Below, piece by piece: positions 1-7,261 of a stretch of DNA of 9,770 nucleotides (the first letter of the stretch is position 1; every line of letters begins with the position of its first letter). Below the pieces are notes generated by a model that made no database searches, was not told where the DNA came from, and saw only the letters and a program-made list of their open reading frames with translations. Both the position numbers and the translations under genes were made by a program. The DNA comes from Candidatus Dormiibacterota bacterium (lineage in GTDB: Bacteria > Chloroflexota > Dormibacteria > UBA8260 > Bog-877): contig PKXR01000047.1 in NCBI GenBank assembly GCA_003133485.1, positions 1-9,770 on the forward strand, given 5' to 3'.

Positions 1-1
1 C

Positions 2-259
2 CTGCAGACCAGGGGAGCGGCGCTGGCGGCGGCCGCCCGGCCAGCGGTGGAGCTGGCGCTGGGCGCCTCCTGCCTGCTGGTGGTGGCGGGGCTGATCGAG
101 GGCTTCATCACCCCTTCCGGCCTGGCCCCGGTGGCCAAGCTGGGGGTGGGAGCAGTGACCGGCCTGCTCCTCTACTCTTGGCTCCTGCTGGCGGGAAGGC
201 ACCGCCCGAGCGGCGCTCCGAGCGCCACTCTCTCCCTGGAGCGATCTCAGAGGTACTGA
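2..259 (+). CDS. SpoIIM/DUF95-family membrane protein, C-terminal part (5' end outside window)
   Basis: The reading frame is open from the first bases of the window and stops with TGA at 257-259, so only about 85 C-terminal codons are present. The frame reads a hydrophobic helix followed by GLIEGFITPSG, then a short polar turn and a second helix ending in GLLLYSW. The phrase 'AGLIEGFITPS' followed by a transmembrane helix is typical of the C-terminus of stage II sporulation protein M (SpoIIM/DUF95) integral membrane proteins. These are widespread in non-sporulating actinobacteria, where their role is poorly defined. The tail after the last helix is short and polar. The internal ATG at 47 is very probably not the start, because the frame and its hydrophobic content continue upstream of it. 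The gene ends 12 bp before ispH, so co-transcription is likely. Confidence 0.75.
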   Translation: MQTRGAALAAAARPAVELALGASCLLVVAGLIEGFITPSGLAPVAKLGVGAVTGLLLYSWLLLAGRHRPSGAPSATLSLERSQRY

Positions 260-271
260 TAGGATCGCTTC

Positions 272-1183
272 ATGGAGGTCGTCAAGATCAGGCCTCGCGG
301 GTACTGCCACGGAGTGGTGGAGGCGATCAGGGCCCTCCGCCTCGCCTCAGAGCAGCACCCGAACGAGCCGGTGGCCATGCTCGGCTACCTGGTCCACAAC
401 GAGCACGTGACCCGCGAGTTCGGAGAGCGCGGGGTCCGGCTGGTCGACGCCCCCTCCCGGCTGGAGGCGCTCGAGCAGGTCGACAGTGGCACGGTGGTGC
501 TGACCGCCCATGGAGTCTCGCCTGAGGTCAAGGAGCGGGCGTTGGCGAAGGGGCTCAACGTGGTCGACGCCACCTGCACCGACGTGATCCGCACCCATGA
601 CCTGGTCCGCCACCTCCGCGAGGACGGCTACACGATCATCTACATCGGCAAGAACGGTCACCCCGAGCCCGAGGGGGTGCTGGGCGAGGCTCCCGACGCG
701 TTCCACCTGGTCGAGTCGGTGGCGGAGGTCGATCAGTTGGAGATCAACTCCGAGAAGCTGGCGGTGACGACCCAGACCACCCTCTCGTTGTGGGACACCC
801 AGGCGATGATCGATCGGTTGCGCCAGCGATTTCCTCACATCGAGGTGCATAACGAGATCTGCAGTGCCACCCAGGAGCGGCAGCAGGCGGCGGTCGAAGC
901 CGCAAAAGAATGCGACGTGGTGATCGTCGTCGGCAGCTCCCGAAGCAGCAACAGTCAGCGACTGGTGCAGGTGGTGCACGAGCTGGCCCACCGTCCCGCC
1001 TATCTGGTGGACACCGTCGCGGACCTAAGGCCCGAATGGTTCGGCGGCTGCAATCGCGTGGGGGTAACGGCCGGCGCCTCGACTCCGACCGGCCTGACCC
1101 GGGAGGTGATCGCCGCCCTTGAGAAAATGGAGGCGCCGGCGACGATGACAGCCTCTCCCGCTTCGGATCAAGCCCCCGCATAG
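272..1183 (+). CDS. ispH: 4-hydroxy-3-methylbut-2-enyl diphosphate reductase (IspH/LytB)
   Basis: IspH is the [4Fe-4S] enzyme that reduces HMBPP to IPP and DMAPP, the last step of the MEP isoprenoid pathway in the cytoplasm. The three cluster cysteines are visible: C12 in RGYCHG, C102 in DATCTD and C197 in EICSATQ. Substrate-binding residues are also in place: H42 (VHNEHV), H80 (TAHGV), H130 and E132 (NGHPEPEG), T168-T170 (TQTT), the SSNSQR segment at 225-230 and GASTPT at 268-273. The 303-residue length fits the family. Residues from about 287 onward are an Ala/Pro/Ser-rich tail. RGYCHGVVEAI, GASTPT and the neighbouring wording match the Bacillus-type branch better than the usual actinobacterial branch, which typically reads PRGYCAGV near the N-terminus. 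The ATG start places C12 at the normal distance. Only a weak AGG lies upstream. The gene follows the SpoIIM-like gene by 12 bp. Confidence 0.96.
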   Translation: MEVVKIRPRGYCHGVVEAIRALRLASEQHPNEPVAMLGYLVHNEHVTREFGERGVRLVDAPSRLEALEQVDSGTVVLTAHGVSPEVKERALAKGLNVVDATCTDVIRTHDLVRHLREDGYTIIYIGKNGHPEPEGVLGEAPDAFHLVESVAEVDQLEINSEKLAVTTQTTLSLWDTQAMIDRLRQRFPHIEVHNEICSATQERQQAAVEAAKECDVVIVVGSSRSSNSQRLVQVVHELAHRPAYLVDTVADLRPEWFGGCNRVGVTAGASTPTGLTREVIAALEKMEAPATMTASPASDQAPA

Positions 1184-1193
1184 AGAGGCTCCG

Positions 1194-1697
1194 GTGTCCT
1201 TGGGGGTGCTCCACTCCGACGGTCCGCTGAACCGTCCCGATCGGTACCATCTGACCAGATTGAAGAACACACCCGGTCACCCCCTGGTCGCGGAGTTGAT
1301 GGGCCGTGAGCCTCGCTCGCTGGCCAGGGCCCACGTGGCCACCGCTCTGCTGGCGATGGCGCCCCTAGCCGCCCGTCTGGGCTGGTGGTGGTGGACCCAT
1401 GGTCGCCACCGAACCTTGGTTGCCTATGCTCCTTCAGAGTCGGCACCGGCCGCAGTCGAGCACACCGAAATTGAGATGGTGAAGAGGACTCTGGGTCGGT
1501 GGCGGGTGCGCGTGGTCACCACCCGCTCGGTGACGCCCGTCGCACCGGCTCTCTCCGCCATGCCAGCCGAGCGAGGCCGCGCCAACTGGCTGCGACCGGT
1601 CCTGCAACTCACCGGTGCAGCCCTGGAGGCCAACTCGCGGGCGGCTCCTCGAGCGCAGCCTCGATTGCCTGCGCCTGCCGACCGGCCGCAACCTTAA
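1194..1697 (+). CDS. Hypothetical protein, 167 aa, no family recognised
   Basis: The frame begins at GTG 1194, 10 bp after the ispH stop. AGAGG at 1184-1188 serves as a reasonable ribosome binding site. Third codon positions are GC-rich as in neighbouring genes, which supports coding, but the protein matches no family I know. It contains a moderately hydrophobic Ala/Leu stretch at about residues 48-62, a run of four tryptophans at about 64-67, and a basic segment with alternating hydrophobic residues around 95-115. The C-terminal 25 residues are Ala/Pro/Arg-rich and probably unstructured. The hydrophobic stretch is short for a membrane anchor. The spacing suggests it is the last gene of the SpoIIM-like/ispH transcript. 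It could also be a chance open frame in GC-rich DNA, hence the moderate confidence. Confidence 0.45.
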   Translation: MSLGVLHSDGPLNRPDRYHLTRLKNTPGHPLVAELMGREPRSLARAHVATALLAMAPLAARLGWWWWTHGRHRTLVAYAPSESAPAAVEHTEIEMVKRTLGRWRVRVVTTRSVTPVAPALSAMPAERGRANWLRPVLQLTGAALEANSRAAPRAQPRLPAPADRPQP

Positions 1698-1838
1698 CCA
1701 GCAGCCGGAAGAAATCGCTGTCGCGATCGTCCCGGGGACGTTCGCCCAACGAATCGCCAGCTAGATCACCCCCAGGCAGGGCTTCGGTAAGGCCCCGGCG
1801 GGGGACCCGGACGAAGCGATCTGCTAGAAGGGGAGGCG
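1698..1838. other. Intergenic spacer before the channel-like gene
   Basis: These 141 bases carry no gene I can support. The only clear signal is a purine-rich AAGGGGAGG at 1828-1836, directly before the ATG at 1839, which acts as the Shine-Dalgarno region. No terminator hairpin with a T-tract and no convincing -35/-10 pair was seen. Confidence 0.4.
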
Positions 1839-3059
1839 ATGATTGCGGTCCGCCTCCTCAGCGTGCTGGCTGGGCTGTTCCTGACACTGGGGACCCTTGG
1901 CAGCGTGATTCGGACGGTGATCGTGCCGCGCGCGGTCTCATCACGGCTTTCGACAGTCGTCGCCGCGGCGGTCCAGGGGGCCGCGGTGTTCGTGGCCCGA
2001 ACTAAGTCGGACTACATGGCCCGAGATGGAATCCTGGCCCAGGGAGCTCCTCTCTTCCTGGTCGTGCGGCTGGTGGTCTGGATCGGCCTGCTGGTGGCGG
2101 GCTTCAGCCTGCTGTTCTGGGGGAGCAGCTCAGAGAGCTACGCCGAGGCCATCCGGCTCAGCGCCTCCTCGATCCTGCCGCTGGGAATCGCCCGTGCGGA
2201 AACCGGCCTGGAAACTGCCATCGCCTTCCTGGAGACGGCATCCGGAGTGATCGTCGTTGCCCTTCAGATCTCCTATCTGCCCACCCTGTACAGCTCCTTC
2301 AATAAGCGCGAGACGCTAGTGACCATGCTCGACAGCAGTAGTGGCTCACCTCCCTGGGGCCCGGAGATCCTGGCCCGCCATGCCCTCATCGATAACCTCG
2401 ACCATCTCGCCGATCTCTATCGCGACTGGGAGCAGTGGGCGGCCGATATAGCTGAGAGTCACACTAGCTACACCACCTTGCTCTACTTCCGATCCCCCGA
2501 GCCAAGGACCTCGTGGACCCTGGCTCTACTCGCCTGCATGGACGCGGCAGCGATGCACCTGGCGCTCAACCCTCTCACCGCCCCCCCTTCAACTCGACCG
2601 TTCATCAGGATGGGAGTTGTCTGCCTGCGCTCTCTCTCCCGGGTTACCGGGTTCTCCTTCACGGCGGATCCTCATCCCGATGATCTGATCGAGCTCACGT
2701 TCGAGGAGTTCCGGTACGGAGTGAACCGCGTGTTGAAGGTCGGCTGGGAGGCCGAGCGGAGCGCCGAAGAGGCTTGGCCGCACTTTCGTGGGTGGCGGGT
2801 GAACTACGAAAGCATGGCCTACCACCTCGCCACCCTGGTCGATGCTCCACCCGGACCCTGGTCGGGGACCCGCAAGGGGCGGCTGGAGTCCTCGCTGGTT
2901 CCGGTGCGCCCGCCGCACCGAGCGCCCACCAAGGAACTCGATAACCTGCTCCAGGTCACCCGGCAGCGGCGCGCACACCGGGCCGCTCCCAAGCGCACGT
3001 CCGCCTCGATCACGGCGCGACCCGAGAAGCCAACCATCGACCCCAAGCAGGACCCGTAG
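1839..3059 (+). CDS. Membrane protein with two-TM potassium-channel-like layout and long cytoplasmic tail
   Basis: The ATG at 1839 follows a strong purine-rich SD (AAGGGGAGG). Three hydrophobic segments are visible: residues about 2-24, 72-95 and 126-148. Between the last two lies SASSILPLGIA (108-118), where a pore helix and selectivity filter would sit in an M1-P-M2 channel. The canonical T-x-G-Y/F-G filter is absent; only a Pro-Leu-Gly remnant is seen. After the third helix come ALQISYLPTLYSSFNKRETLV-like residues (from 141) and PPWGPEILARH (171-181), wording I associate with a poorly characterised actinobacterial membrane family sometimes labelled as potassium channel. The remaining 220 residues are soluble and largely helical, ending in a basic, proline-rich tail. 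This suggests an ion-channel-like or sensor membrane protein, but transport activity is unproven. The gene converges on the diguanylate cyclase with 37 bp between stops. Confidence 0.82.
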   Translation: MIAVRLLSVLAGLFLTLGTLGSVIRTVIVPRAVSSRLSTVVAAAVQGAAVFVARTKSDYMARDGILAQGAPLFLVVRLVVWIGLLVAGFSLLFWGSSSESYAEAIRLSASSILPLGIARAETGLETAIAFLETASGVIVVALQISYLPTLYSSFNKRETLVTMLDSSSGSPPWGPEILARHALIDNLDHLADLYRDWEQWAADIAESHTSYTTLLYFRSPEPRTSWTLALLACMDAAAMHLALNPLTAPPSTRPFIRMGVVCLRSLSRVTGFSFTADPHPDDLIELTFEEFRYGVNRVLKVGWEAERSAEEAWPHFRGWRVNYESMAYHLATLVDAPPGPWSGTRKGRLESSLVPVRPPHRAPTKELDNLLQVTRQRRAHRAAPKRTSASITARPEKPTIDPKQDP

Positions 3060-3096
3060 GGAGGGGGGTTTGGCCTTTAGCGGTGCGGCCAGGAGC

Positions 3097-4683
3097 TCAC
3101 CCGGCCTTGTCGGCTACGAAGCCGGATTCTGAGATCACGTAGGAGTTGCCGCCTTGGCGCTTGGCAACGTACATCGCGGCATCGGCTTCCTTCAGCACCT
3201 CCATGAGGTCCGCATCCGGAGAGCCACAGGCGGCGCCGATGCTCACGGCCGGGACCGCCCCGTTGATCGTGGTCAGATTCAGGGCCTCCAGGATCCGCTG
3301 AGCTGCGTGGGTCGCGCCTTCCTCGCCAGCATCTAGCAAGAACGCGGCGAATTCGTCACCGCCGGTGCGGGCAATCAAGTCGCCCCGACGCATGACCCTC
3401 GTCGCGGCCTGGGCGATGCCGAGCAGCAAGGAGTCACCGGTGGCATGGCCAAACGTGTCGTTCACCAACTTCAGCCGGTCCACGTCCAAGGCCAGCACCG
3501 CGAATGAACGACGACCTCTTAGTAGCGCCACTTCGGCCTCGAATCCTCGGCGGTTGGCTAGCCCAGTAAGCGGGTCGGTGGCCGCCTCCCGCTTGCTCGC
3601 CTGCAGGGCCAGCGCATTGGAAAGCGCCAATTCCACGATGTGGCCCAGAGAAATGGCCCGAGCGAACAGCTCTTCGGAGATGGCCATCCCCCTGGCCGAT
3701 ACCGTGAGCACTCCGTGCAGAACGCCGTTGGGCGCGATCGGAATCCAGGCGCCGTGGGTCGTGCCGGTGCTCAGCAAGTTCTGTCGCAACGTCGGGCCTA
3801 CCGAATCGAGGTCGTAGGCGCCGCAGGCGGGTTCGCCGGTCCGCACCACCTTGGTGAGGTAGGGATGCTCCGCCAGTGGATAGGTAGAAGTCGAGCGGTC
3901 GTCGGTCTCGTCGAATTCCCACTCCCCCGTAGCTGTGTCCCCGTCGATCCGGAAATACTTAGCCCGGCGGGCAGGTACGCCCGGCGGCGAGACCATTACT
4001 GCGGCCAGCAGACTGGCCTCGGAGAGCACCGCATCGGGGTGGAGCAAGGACGTGAGGTGCTGGGCCGCCTGGCTCAGGCCGTCCGCCTGACGTAGCGACT
4101 CCTCGCGCTCGGCGAGCGCCCGGTGCAGCCGATCACGAAGGCTATGGGTCGCCACACTCACGACGATGCTGGTGGCCCCCCAGAACGCAGCGCGGCGAAC
4201 CATGGACATGAGTTGTTCGTGTTCCGCCAAGGAGAGTCCGACGATGGCCAGAATGCACGCCGTGACGACTACCGCGGACTGCCACTTGGGCTGATATAGC
4301 GCGGTCCACAGAATCGGAACGAGGAAGATCGGCACCATCCCCGTCTCGAGGGTGCCCACGGAAATGATGACCAGCGCCGCGGAAAGGACGTAGAGGCAGG
4401 CCGGAAGCACCGTCGCCCACTGCGGAAACCTCCCCGAGGGAAGGAACCATGCGGCGCATACCACCACCAGCAGGAGCGTGCCGATGACGAACGGGAAGAC
4501 ATACCTCGGGCCCGAGGGCAGCGCCGCGGTGAGGTCCGCCACCACCGCCAGTCCCATGAATGGGAGCGCTCGCCGGAGCTGGTCGCGCTGTTCGCCAGAG
4601 CGCTGGAATGGGGCGCGGACGCGTTCGATGACGGAACCGAGTTCCGACAGCGCGGCAGCAGCAGAATTAGGTTTCGTATTCAC
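3097..4683 (-). CDS. Membrane-bound GAF-GGDEF diguanylate cyclase
   Basis: The protein makes cyclic di-GMP from two GTP. About six transmembrane helices lie between residues 41 and 178. A linker helix (180-210) and a GAF-like sensory domain (about 205-360) follow, then the GGDEF domain. The catalytic domain opens with DPLTGLANRR (370-379), has metal and substrate residues D400, K405, N408 and D409 in LDVDRLKLVNDTFGH, and an intact GGDEF at 441-445. R432-x-x-D435 lies five residues before GGDEF, so the product-inhibition I-site is retained. The enzyme is therefore predicted active and feedback-controlled; no EAL domain is present. The start is GTG at 4683-4681, because an in-frame TGA lies two codons upstream. 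A weak GAAG precedes it. It is transcribed divergently from the CHAP hydrolase across a 495-bp spacer. The signal sensed by the membrane or GAF part is unknown. Confidence 0.95.
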   Translation of the reverse strand: MNTKPNSAAAALSELGSVIERVRAPFQRSGEQRDQLRRALPFMGLAVVADLTAALPSGPRYVFPFVIGTLLLVVVCAAWFLPSGRFPQWATVLPACLYVLSAALVIISVGTLETGMVPIFLVPILWTALYQPKWQSAVVVTACILAIVGLSLAEHEQLMSMVRRAAFWGATSIVVSVATHSLRDRLHRALAEREESLRQADGLSQAAQHLTSLLHPDAVLSEASLLAAVMVSPPGVPARRAKYFRIDGDTATGEWEFDETDDRSTSTYPLAEHPYLTKVVRTGEPACGAYDLDSVGPTLRQNLLSTGTTHGAWIPIAPNGVLHGVLTVSARGMAISEELFARAISLGHIVELALSNALALQASKREAATDPLTGLANRRGFEAEVALLRGRRSFAVLALDVDRLKLVNDTFGHATGDSLLLGIAQAATRVMRRGDLIARTGGDEFAAFLLDAGEEGATHAAQRILEALNLTTINGAVPAVSIGAACGSPDADLMEVLKEADAAMYVAKRQGGNSYVISESGFVADKAG

Positions 4684-5178
4684 GAGTCACTTCGATTTTG
4701 CTTCTCGGTATGAAAATCTGGCGAACGAAAGTGCCACAGGATCGTCTCGATTGGCGGCTGATCCGAGCGGCCCGCCCGGTCGAGATGCATCCAAACTGGA
4801 CGCAACTGCCAGATGGACCGCCGGATGCTCCGGCCGGCTCTACTGACCCGCGTCCGAGGGTGACTGCTGGCTCAGTTCTGGGAGCGGGTAATGGACGGCA
4901 GCGATGGCGAGGCCGGGCTGACCATCTGCTTTTGGGGTGCTGCCCGAAGTCGTCTGCTCCCCTCTGGGGGGTGCTTGCCGAGCGGTTCCGATCTCGGCTC
5001 ATTCCCGTGATCTCGAAGTGGTTTCGAACGTGGCGGAAGCGGCGGCCATGCTGATGCCGACCCAGATCGGCGAGTCCCCGACGGGTGACTTCAGTACGAA
5101 CTTGTCACTGAACGTGCAGGCCACCGTGATCGCTGTTAGAGTCAAGGGCCGAGACAATCACATCTCACGTCCTAGCCT
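4684..5178. promoter_or_regulatory. 495-bp divergent intergenic region with dyads and a direct repeat
   Basis: No gene is supported here; the frames that cross it have no recognisable protein and no good SD. It should hold the promoters of both the cyclase (leftward) and the CHAP hydrolase (rightward). Visible structure: GGGGTGCT-type direct repeat copies at 4934-4947 and 4968-4981 (12 of 14 identical, 34 bp apart); a CCCC-TCT-GGGG hairpin at 4959-4969; a GCCGAG/CTCGGC dyad at 4977-4998 with a 10-nt loop; and overlapping dyads GTGAC/GTCAC (5086-5108) and TTCAGT/ACTGAA (5091-5112). I looked for cyclic di-AMP (ydaO) and cyclic di-GMP riboswitch signatures and did not find them. Confidence 0.45.
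5137..5142 (+). promoter_or_regulatory. Possible -10 box of the CHAP hydrolase gene
   Basis: TAGAGT fits the TAnnnT pattern of actinobacterial housekeeping promoters and lies 36 bp before the ATG at 5179, which would give a leader of about 30 nt. No good -35 hexamer is seen 16-18 bp upstream, so the call is tentative. Confidence 0.3.
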
Positions 5179-6324
5179 ATGTCTCAATTTCGAATCAAGC
5201 GAGCCCTACGCGTCGGCGCCCAGCTGGGCGTGTTCGGAATTGCCGCGGTGGCGGCGTCGCTTATGACGACCGGAACCGTCTCCGCGAGCTATCAATCCGA
5301 GATCGGAGCCCTGCAGCAGCAGCAGAACGCCCTGATTAGCCAACTGCAATCCTTGCAGGGACAGGCGGCTTCGGCAGGGCAGCAGGCAGCTTCCACTGAG
5401 CAGCAGATCACCGCGATCCAACAGAAGCTCTCCCAGGAGCAGCTCGCACTGAGCGAGGCGAATGCTGAGCTCACGGCAACGACCAATCAATTGACCGCCA
5501 CTGAGGCCCAGATGACCCGCGATCGCACCCAGCTCGCCGCTCTGGTCACGATCCTCTACCAGAGGGGCTCCAGCAACTCGCTAGCGGCGGCCATCGCCAA
5601 CAGTTCCAGCATTTCCAAGCTAGTAGACGACACAGTCGACCTGCAGACGGTGCGGCAGCAGTTCGACTCGCTGACCAAGCAGCTGATCGCCGATACCAAT
5701 GCCCTGAAGACGCTGCAAGCCCAGCAGACGCTTCAGGAGCAGCAGGTAGCCACCCTGGTCACCGGACTGCAGAGCCAGAGCGATCAACTTCAGGCAGCTG
5801 AGAACGCGTACAGCGCCGAGCAGGACAGCCTCACCGGAGCGGCAGGCCAGATCTCCGCCCAAATCCAGAGCCTCTCGACCCAGATCCAGGTCCTGCAGGA
5901 GGAAGAAGCGGCCTCCGCTGGGGGTGGATCCCTCGGGGACGGGGGAACCATCCTAGACGTCTACTCGGATCCGGATTACCCGAATCTAGGCTCCGAACCC
6001 GATGCCTACCCGGTCGGTCAGTGCACTTGGTTCGTGGCGTCCGAGGCGTATGTCAGTTGGGCGGCGAACGCTAATGGGTGGATCTCTGGCGATGAAGCCA
6101 GCGGACAATACCCCTTAGGCGATGCCCCCCAGGTGAACTCGATGGTCGTGTGGCGCGGCGGTGGCGCGTACAGTTCCCTCGGTCACGTCGCCTGGGTCAT
6201 CCAGACCGGAGACGGCACGAATGGTCAGGGGTTCGTCGTCGAAGAAGCCAACTACGTCGCCGGACATGAAGATACCCGCTTCGTCCCCAACTCCGACGGC
6301 GTGCTGGGATTTATCTACCCCTAA
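5179..6324 (+). CDS. Secreted coiled-coil CHAP-domain peptidoglycan hydrolase
   Basis: The N-terminus has basic residues, a hydrophobic core and an A-x-A site near residue 36 (TVSA before SYQS), a Sec signal peptide without a lipobox. Residues about 40-125 and 152-243 form two long Gln/Ala/Leu-rich coiled coils separated by a short hinge, the PcsB/FtsX-partner layout. A Gly/Ser linker (245-256) leads to the CHAP domain (about 275-381). Its catalytic cysteine is C282 in GQCTWF, the histidine is H336 in LGHVAWV, and the polar third residue is E356 or N358 in VEEANYV. CHAP domains cleave peptidoglycan as amidases or endopeptidases, so a cell-wall remodelling or cell-separation role outside the membrane is likely. 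In related proteins the coiled coil keeps the enzyme inhibited until a membrane partner releases it; no ftsEX is in this window. An in-frame TAG just upstream fixes the ATG start, which lacks an SD. Confidence 0.92.
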   Translation: MSQFRIKRALRVGAQLGVFGIAAVAASLMTTGTVSASYQSEIGALQQQQNALISQLQSLQGQAASAGQQAASTEQQITAIQQKLSQEQLALSEANAELTATTNQLTATEAQMTRDRTQLAALVTILYQRGSSNSLAAAIANSSSISKLVDDTVDLQTVRQQFDSLTKQLIADTNALKTLQAQQTLQEQQVATLVTGLQSQSDQLQAAENAYSAEQDSLTGAAGQISAQIQSLSTQIQVLQEEEAASAGGGSLGDGGTILDVYSDPDYPNLGSEPDAYPVGQCTWFVASEAYVSWAANANGWISGDEASGQYPLGDAPQVNSMVVWRGGGAYSSLGHVAWVIQTGDGTNGQGFVVEEANYVAGHEDTRFVPNSDGVLGFIYP

Positions 6325-6328
6325 ATAA

Positions 6329-7261
6329 ATGAACTCTGAAGAGGGGGAGACCTCATCGCTGGGGCCTGCGCCTGAGCGCACGGCTGGGACCACCCAGTCG
6401 GATTCGCGTCCACTAGTCGTGTACCACGGCGATTGCCCCGATGGATTCGGGGCAGCCTTCGCCGCCTGGAAACGTTACGGCGACGGCGCCGACTATGTGC
6501 CGGTCAGCCACGGTGATCCGCCCCCGAAGACCGACGGCCGACATGTCCTGATGGCGGACTTCGCCTACGACCGCGGAACCACCGAGAGGCTGGCCGAGTC
6601 CTCGGCTAGCCTCGTTGTCCTCGACCACCATCGGTCCGCCGCCAGCGAGCTGGCGGACCTCCCCTACTGCGTCTTCGACATGAACCGCAGTGGTGCGGTA
6701 ATGGCCTGGCAGTATCTGCACGAGACGCCCGTTCCACCGCTGCTGAGCTACGTTCAGGACCGTGATCTGTGGCGCCATGACCTACCCGAGAGCGAGGAGG
6801 TTTCAGCGGCCCTACGTGCACACGATTTCGACTTCAAAACATGGGATTCCATTGATGTCGAACAGTTGCGCGTTGAGGGTCGTGCCCTGCTCCGTTACCA
6901 GCGTCGCATGGTCGAGCGGGTGGCCGCCCACGCAAGCCTCGTCGAGATACTGGGTACGTCAGTGCCGACGGTCAACAGTGCCGTGCTCCAGAGTGAACTG
7001 GGTGACGTCCTTGCTGCTGGACATCCCTTCGCTGGGGTGTGGTGGCAGGGCAGCGGCGACATGGCACGCTGGTCGTTGCGCTCGACCCCAGGGGGGGTCG
7101 ACGTCAGCCTGATCGCGGCCCGCTACGGCGGCGGCGGCCATCGGACCGCCGCCGGGTTCAAGGGACCAACTCCCAAAGGCGGGAAGCTCGCTCCGCCGTC
7201 GGGCGACGACCAGCCGACTCTTCCTCAGGGAAGCTCGGCTGACCCCACCAGCTCGCCCTGA
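6329..7261 (+). CDS. DHH-family phosphoesterase with DHHA1 domain
   Basis: The DHH superfamily hydrolyses phosphodiester or pyrophosphate bonds with two metal ions; members include nano-RNases, cyclic dinucleotide and pApA phosphodiesterases, and RecJ. The metal-binding motifs are visible: H33-x-D35-x-x-D38-G (YHGDCPDGFGAA), D77 in MADFAYD, D99-H100-H101 in VVLDHHRSA, and D145 in VQDRDLW. The DHHA1 substrate-binding signature GGGGHRTAAGF is at 267-277. Residues 281-310 are a low-complexity Pro/Ser/Gly tail. The 310-aa length is normal. The substrate cannot be told from the sequence. The ATG lies 4 nt after the stop of the CHAP gene with no SD, which suggests coupled translation. The first 28 residues are poorly conserved in character, so a later start is possible. 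The 3' end overlaps the convergent DUF3151 gene by 37 bp. Confidence 0.9.
   Translation: MNSEEGETSSLGPAPERTAGTTQSDSRPLVVYHGDCPDGFGAAFAAWKRYGDGADYVPVSHGDPPPKTDGRHVLMADFAYDRGTTERLAESSASLVVLDHHRSAASELADLPYCVFDMNRSGAVMAWQYLHETPVPPLLSYVQDRDLWRHDLPESEEVSAALRAHDFDFKTWDSIDVEQLRVEGRALLRYQRRMVERVAAHASLVEILGTSVPTVNSAVLQSELGDVLAAGHPFAGVWWQGSGDMARWSLRSTPGGVDVSLIAARYGGGGHRTAAGFKGPTPKGGKLAPPSGDDQPTLPQGSSADPTSSP

Noticed and set aside
347..991. Long minus-strand ORF antisense to ispH
   Set aside because: It lies wholly within the well-supported ispH gene, its product is His/Asp/Leu-biased with no family resemblance, and it is the expected antisense shadow of GC-rich codons.
744..1334. 196-aa minus-strand ORF
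   Set aside because: Arg/Pro/Ser-rich low-complexity product covering the end of ispH antisense; no SD or domain.
1499..2005. Plus-strand ORF between the hypothetical gene and the channel-like gene
   Set aside because: Overlaps both better candidates, is Arg/Gly-rich with no domain, and the channel-like gene has the strong SD.
3060..3096. TGGCC/GGCCA dyad between convergent genes as a bidirectional terminator
   Set aside because: Only 5 bp of stem with a loop of about 11 nt and no T-tract; too weak to call.
4860..5178. Cyclic di-AMP (ydaO) or cyclic di-GMP riboswitch upstream of the CHAP gene
   Set aside because: Expected by analogy with actinobacterial wall hydrolases and the nearby cyclase, but the conserved blocks of neither class could be found by eye; a covariance-model search would settle it.
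4698..5266. Two ORFs (4698-5054 and 4937-5266) in the divergent spacer
   Set aside because: No SD, no recognisable domain, mutually overlapping, and the second runs into the CHAP gene in another frame.
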